This document shows, piece after piece, positions 58,602 to 64,000 of a stretch of DNA of 64,000 nucleotides. The notes under the pieces were generated by a model that saw only the letters and a program-made list of their open reading frames with translations, was not told the DNA's origin and did no database searches. The position numbers were made by a program, and so were the translations under genes. The number at the start of each line of letters is the position of its first letter. Within the stretch, counting starts at the first letter, position 1. This stretch comes from Panax quinquefolius (lineage: Eukaryota; Streptophyta; Magnoliopsida; Apiales; Araliaceae), in NCBI GenBank assembly GCA_020205615.1, contig CM035173.1:47544617-47608616 (forward strand). Direction: 5' to 3'.

Positions 58602-61600
58602 ATCTCCCACTTGCACTAAAGCCAATCGTCATGGTATCTCATACTCTTCTTCTCTTAGTGACCATTATCCTGCTGTTGGATAAGCTTTAGTTAATGGATA
58701 TGTAATGTTGTTCATGAGAGTCCACTATCTTTATAGTGATTTCCCATCTTTCAATGATTCTAATAATCAAATGAAAGTGCCACAACACATGTTTAGATCT
58801 AAGATGAGACTTAGGAACTATTCCTAGTTACGTAATGAACTTTTAATCCAAACAATCAACTTGCGACTTCATTTATAGCTATATACTTTGTCTTTATCAC
58901 TAAACCAAAGAACTTTTGCTTTGTTTGGAACCTTTCCAATTCATTTGCACCACCGATTCAAGGTAACGTTACCTTAAAGTGGATTTTACGTCGTCTTCGT
59001 GCATTTGAAAAACTTGAGTGCATTAAGCCCTCTAGTTTTAATTCTAACCCACCATGAACATGATCACATCCTTAGTTCCAGTTAAGTACTTTAAGATGTT
59101 TTTCACTGTCTCATAGTGAACTTCTCCAGAATATGACTGATCAACATCAGGTCTCGTACATTTCATTGTATACATGATAGTTACTCATGCGATCTCTCTT
59201 TTGGAGTTTATGGGGACTATTAAGAGAGATACAATCCAGGGCTCATCAACATGAGACATCTCTTGGAGTTTGCCATGCTAAACTACTTTAGCATCAAATG
59301 AATATACGTTCCTTGGGTTAAGCCGAGCATCCTTTTAAATCTATCTATATAGATTTGTATCCCCAATTACGATACTCATCCCAAATCATTCATGGAGGAA
59401 TGTTTAGACAACTTTATCTTTACTAATTGTAGCATTGGTATGTCATTCTTTATCCATAGTATATCAACATATAATACTAAGAATGTCACGACGCTCCCAC
59501 TGACCCTTTTGTACACACTAGGTTCATTCTTGTTTTTGATAAAATCAAACTCTTTTGATTGTCTCATCAAAACGAATGTTCCATATTTGAGAAGATTGAT
59601 TTAATCCAATTTTCAAAGTGTCTACAACTCTTACCTCATCGTATGTAACTCTGGATCATCATCTTCAATGATGTGTACCTCATCATCATCATCTATGATG
59701 AATCCATACCTCCCAGGTATCTTCGGTACTATTCAAGATTTACGATTCGGTTGTGGTACAATAGGTCTATCTCTGAGGTTCCTCTTATTTGACTTATAGT
59801 GTTTTGTGGTTCTTGAACTCTTCAAGATCTATTATCCTCCCATTAGCCCCTTCAATGATAAACATCTTTATCTTAGAAGGCAGCATATTTCTCAACAAAC
59901 ATCTTTTGCTAAGTAGGATTATAGAACATATGCCCTAAACTTACTTTAGGATGTCCCACAAATCTGTACTTGTCAAATCTTGTCCCAAGCTTATCCTTCG
60001 AAACCTTTTCACATAAGTTAGACAACCCCTTATCTTAACATACTTAAGATTAGGAATGCTCTCTGTCCATAACTTTTATGGAGTCTTCAATAGGATTTTG
60101 AGGTTACCATTTTCGTGAGATATGTCATGACCATTTCTAGGACATGACCCTAGAGGGATACTGAAATGTCGGTAAAATCATTTTGGACCGTACCATGTTC
60201 AACAAGGTATGATTTTTCCTTTCAGATACATCAATCAATTATTATGTATCAGAAGGTGTCCATTATGAGAAAACCATTTGAGATGATCTAGAAACTTATT
60301 GCACAAGTATTTATTCCTTAATCTAATCAAAGAATCTTAATACTTTGTCAATTTGTTTCATTTCTGAATTCTTTGAACCTTTCAAATAATTCACACTTGT
60401 ATTTCAGTAAATACATACATTCAACTCTTTGAATGATCATCTCATTTTCTTATACTAGTTTGTTCAATTTGCAAAATATATTTTTCACGTAAGTCAAGTA
60501 TACAAAATTTATTAAGTAATATTCCGATTCTATACAAAACATTATTATTATAAATAGAACAACAATTGTTCTTAATTATAATACCAAAGATTTCATTGTC
60601 CAACAATAAAATGGAAATAATATTTTTTAACAAGAAATGGAATACAATAACAACTTATTGACTTAATAGATTTGCCGTAGAAGCATTGCTAAACTATAAG
60701 TTTCTATGGCTAATATGGCAACCTTTTGTTACATTTCCGCATATAGGATTACTTATATTTGTTTAGCTTTACTACTTACGCTTGGTCCTTCATAAATCTA
60801 TATTTATGATAACCAAAGTCGGTATCCAATACCCAAGTAGAACCTTGACTTAAAAAAAAATTATTTCAATCATGAACAAAAAGCGTATTGTAACCAAAAC
60901 TTCACTAAACTTCTACGGTTAGCCTCTGCGAAGATGCTTTCGCATGATTTCTTTCAAAGTGTCCGAGCTTATTGTAGTGGAAGTAAACTCCTTTGCTATT
61001 CGTATCGATTTTGCTCTTATTATCCTTTGTTTACGCCTTTCTATTTACCTTCTTTGAATCGTTCTTCTTTTCAGAAGATCCTTTGGCCCCTACCAGTAAG
61101 ACTTGATCTTTCTTGGTTGGAAAGTGACTCTCAACATTTTCAATATGTTAAGCAAATCAGCGAGGCTGATATCTAGCTTGTTCATATGAAAAATTCACAA
61201 CAATTGTGAAAGGAGTCCGGGAGTGAGTGCAAGATCAAATCTTGGCTCAACTCTCCATCCATGACAAAACTTGTTGTCCTAATTGATCAATCAAATTGAT
61301 AATGTTAAGGACTTTTATCTGTACTATAGTGTCATCGGTCATTCTAGATCGGAAGAGCTCCTTAGATATGTCGATATCTATCACCCTACTTTCCTCACCA
61401 TCAACTACTTGATGTGCGGGAATATAGTAGAAGCATCCATAGTTTCATGCCGACGTCAAGCTCGTTACTCATAGATGCGAGCATGATGCATTGAAGCCAA
61501 TCGTGCATCATCTTGCCACTTTCTAAAAGTAGCAATGTCTTCCTCAGAGGCATTATCGCAACCATTGCGAGGATAGGCGTATTAAGGACATAAGATAACT
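58602..61600 (-). pseudogene. Copia element 2 gag-pol remains
   Basis: The zinc knuckle near 60965-61000 reads YFHYNKLGHFERNH, a CCHC motif in which all three cysteines are replaced (Tyr, Tyr, His). The RT open piece 59570-59376 reads FDFIKNKNEPSVYKRVSGS and LYVDILWIKND, where one aspartate of the catalytic YVDD is lost. Other parts are too interrupted to annotate one by one; integrase should lie at about 60.0-60.8 kb and RNase H at about 58.6-59.1 kb. More decayed than copia element 1. Confidence 0.7.
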
Positions 61601-62766
61601 TTTCAAACCATGAGAACTATTCTCAAATTCCTTAACCAATCCGTTTAATACGGTTTGGTTAAATAACATCTAATATGTTTACATAATGATAGTAATTTAG
61701 ACATTGTAAAATTACGTAAATGAATTTGTAATTAACAACATTTTAACATACATTCTTTTATTAATTACCAAAATAATTTAGGTCTTGTTTTAAATTGGTA
61801 TCTCCCCTATTTTCTTCAAACTATATTACCCTCACTTATATAGTTCGGCAAAATCTAATTAAAGATTTGCTAGTGAGAATAAGGATCCCATTTCAAATGT
61901 ATATAGCCTTGTGGTGACACAACAAACTATATATAAATAAATAGGTAGATAACTTTTGTCAATTACATCAACTATGCAACTCCTTTTCTTTTTGCCTCTT
62001 AGATTATTTTGAACAAGTGGTGGCACATCGTAATCAAAATTATCCAAGTTAAGTCCGACCTAGCACTCCATATATTCAAAAAGAAAAATATCATCCTCCT
62101 TGTGGTGACACAACAAAACAATATTGTTCAATTTTCTTTATAAGCATCAAATGTGATAAATTAACATCTTAAATACTTAATACTTTTGCTTGTGGTGACA
62201 CAACTAACTCATATTAAATATTTAATACTCTATTAATTTTATCATGCTAGAAAGCTTACGTTCGATATTCCAAATATCTTTGAACGCTTAGGACTTAATA
62301 TAAAAATTGAGGGTTTGTTATTAATTTGTCTCATCTTGTTTAGCTAGCATGCACATATATATATAAAATACGCGTCATTATATTAATTAACATGCGAAGC
62401 ATGTTTGCATAATATATAATATATATAGTATAAGCATGCACATATAGAATACTATATTCTACTGGATTGATTATGGACTTTTATTCTAGTTTGGTTCACT
62501 AGAGCCACCAAGTGAACCAAAAGGTCAAACCCCTAGGGTGCAAGAAATAATATTTAAATATAACTATTACATTTAAACTTAGGGCTCCATTACAAGCGGG
62601 TCTTCAAGCGCTCCTTGCTCCTTGATCTCCAATTTTTCAAAATTAATTCTAACTATTCCTATTACAAAACTAATTAAAATAAATAGAAACCTTGATCGTG
62701 ATCGAGGGAAGTACATAGGAGGAGATAGAATTTACATTCGGAAAAATTAGAGAAGGCGAGGTACGC
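61601..62766 (-). other. Upstream part of copia element 2 with a repeated 16-mer and a perfect hairpin
   Basis: No gag N-terminus was recognised. CTTGTGGTGACACAAC occurs exactly three times (61908-61923, 62099-62114, 62189-62204). A perfect 10-bp stem with a 10-base loop, TTGGTTCACT...AGTGAACCAA, lies at 62491-62520. Confidence 0.6.
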
Positions 62767-63505
62767 TGTGAGACCCCATTTAATAAAACCCATACATTCA
62801 TGCATCCAACTAAAATAAAATCCATCACATTGGTCAATTGTCCATAATCAATCCTATTTATTATCATACACATCATCATATGCATCAATAAATAACATTC
62901 ATATCATGAATAATAAACATTCAATATATATATTGATATCATTTAATGGGCAAATTTAGTTAGTATAAAATCTAATTTTGAATCAAAATAAACTCCTTTA
63001 TTTTAATCCAAATTTAAATTAAAATAAAACTATTTTATTTTAATTTATCCAATTTTGAATAAAATAAACTATTTTATTTTAATCAAAACTTTTAATCAAA
63101 ATAAACTCCTTTATTTTAATTAATTATGGAATCCAATTCCATGTAAAAAAAATTTTAAAGGAAACACGGATTATCTTTCCTATTCACAAATAAACTCCTT
63201 TATTTTGAATAATATGAAATCTTATTTCATATCTAAATAAACTCCTTTATTTAAGGAAAGATCGATTCTTTTTCCTATTCACAAATAAACCTTTTTATTT
63301 TGAATAATATGAAATCTAATTTCATATCAAAATAAACTCCTTTATTTAAGGAAAAATAGAATCCAATTTCAACTCCAATTAGTTATCATGGAATCCAATT
63401 CCAACTCTAATTAGTTAGCATAAAATTTAATTTTAAAATTAAAATAAATCTTTTAATTTTAATATTAAAATAAACTTTTTATTTTGATTATAAAATTATT
63501 AAAAG

Positions 63506-63536
<31 letters not shown>

Positions 63537-63540
63537 TCCA
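62767..63540. mobile_element. Possible 774-bp insertion in copia element 2
   Basis: Begins TGTGAGACCCC and ends TTAATCCA, with TACGC directly on both sides (62762-62766, 63541-63545). TG...CA ends and a 5-bp duplication suggest a solo LTR, and the start resembles one Tekay terminus, but the interior is unlike the Tekay LTRs. It contains two diverged copies of a block of about 110 bp (63175-63360) rich in AATAAACTCCTTTATTT. A chance match of the 5-mer is possible. Confidence 0.4.
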
Positions 63541-63863
63541 TACGCGTGAGGCCTTAAAAAAAACTGGACAAACAGGTGCTATGGAAGGTCCACGTGGAAG
63601 GTTGCAGACTTGCAGGAAACACAAATGTTCCTTGCTCTGCTAACAAAAACAGCCACGCGAAAAAAAAAAATTAAAAAAAAAATAATGATTCAGCAACAGA
63701 CTTCGCGAAATCCTTTATAACGCGAACTGATATATTTTTTTTTTCATAAAATAATAATTTTATACAACAATTTATGCCCAATAAATTATTCTAAACACAT
63801 ATCAATATACATATCAAATTTAACAATTAATAATTCGCATAAAGGTTTGGTTACGATGCCCTT
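63541..63863 (-). other. Leader region of copia element 2 next to its 5' LTR
   Basis: Non-coding with long A-runs (63660-63685). The tRNA primer site expected beside the LTR is not recognisable; only GCATCGTAACC remains in that area. Confidence 0.4.
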
Positions 63864-64000
63864 TATTAGGTTTTGTAATATTCATTTAACGCAATCATCA
63901 ATTGCATAAAATAAGCGGAAAGCGTGTAAAAATCGAGTTTTAAAATTTTACAAACCATATACCGGATCACCCTTTATGCACAATTATTAATTAAACGAAA
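63864..64000 (-). repeat. 5' LTR of copia element 2, partial
   Basis: 137 bp matching the outer end of the LTR at 56758 with small indels. The terminal TG has become TA. It continues beyond the window. Confidence 0.8.

Larger units (their letters stand above)
56758..64000 (-). mobile_element. Copia element 2, strongly decayed, right LTR cut by the window end
   Basis: Direct repeats starting TGTTAGGTTTGTAATATTC (56758) and TATTAGGTTTTGTAATATTC (63864) are its two LTRs. The coding direction is minus: gag near 61.2 kb, RT near 59.5 kb, polypurine tract at about 58602. The 5' LTR is therefore the right one. The target duplication lies outside the window. Confidence 0.8.

Overview
The window is repeat-dominated nuclear DNA from a flowering plant, probably a eudicot. 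It is AT-rich and built from nested LTR retrotransposons of plant-specific lineages (Tat, Athila-like, Tekay/Del chromovirus, Ty1/copia). The only host-gene candidate is the first exon of a CYP716-type cytochrome P450. No intact autonomous element, rRNA, tRNA or CRISPR array was seen.

Layout. 1-3654: one terminus of a probable CACTA transposon (to 623), a minus-strand CYP716-like exon 1 (1515-1985) carrying two compensating frameshifts, and unannotated spacer. 3655-35522: a decayed Tat-lineage Ty3/gypsy element, roughly 10.4 kb once insertions are subtracted. It carries gag, protease, RT, RNase H, a second RNase H, integrase, a 3' array of hairpin-forming repeats and a long antisense ORF. Three insertions interrupt it: a minus-strand Tekay solo LTR (6906-9484), a pol-less Athila-like element (10904-17235, TSD GATGT), and a Tekay element with both LTRs (22420-34997, TSD CCATT). 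The 5' LTR of that Tekay element is itself split by another solo LTR (24364-27043, TSD TTGGT).

35523-50163: an unidentified minus-strand LTR-like relic interrupted by a Tekay solo LTR (36396-39740, TSD ACAAC); a 220-bp foldback element sitting in a TA microsatellite; a large Tekay solo LTR (41933-48581, TSD CCCAT) holding another inside it (45131-47768, TSD ATAAC); and an Athila-like solo LTR (48713-49776, TSD GACTA). 50164-56672: a minus-strand copia relic whose RT is cut by a Tekay solo LTR (51744-54669, TSD TATAC). 56758 to the window end: a second, strongly decayed minus-strand copia element with an LTR at each side, the right one running out of the window.

One Tekay family thus accounts for seven insertions: six solo LTRs and one two-LTR element, in both orientations, seven readable target duplications in all. 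Boundaries were taken from TG...CA ends plus matching 5-bp duplications, and in several cases removing the insert restores a reading frame.

The most unusual signals are structural. (1) Nearly every Tekay LTR copy carries several hairpins sharing one apical loop (sense GGCCCGTAGTGC) on stems whose two arms change together. (2) The Tat 3' region holds about 17 repeats whose palindromic ends also covary. (3) Two Tekay solo LTRs carry the same foreign ORF segment in place of their usual distal region, and a third fragment of it lies at 56675-56757. (4) The Athila-like LTR pair is nearly identical except for one strongly diverged patch just upstream of the TATA box. All identifications were made by eye; no database search was run.
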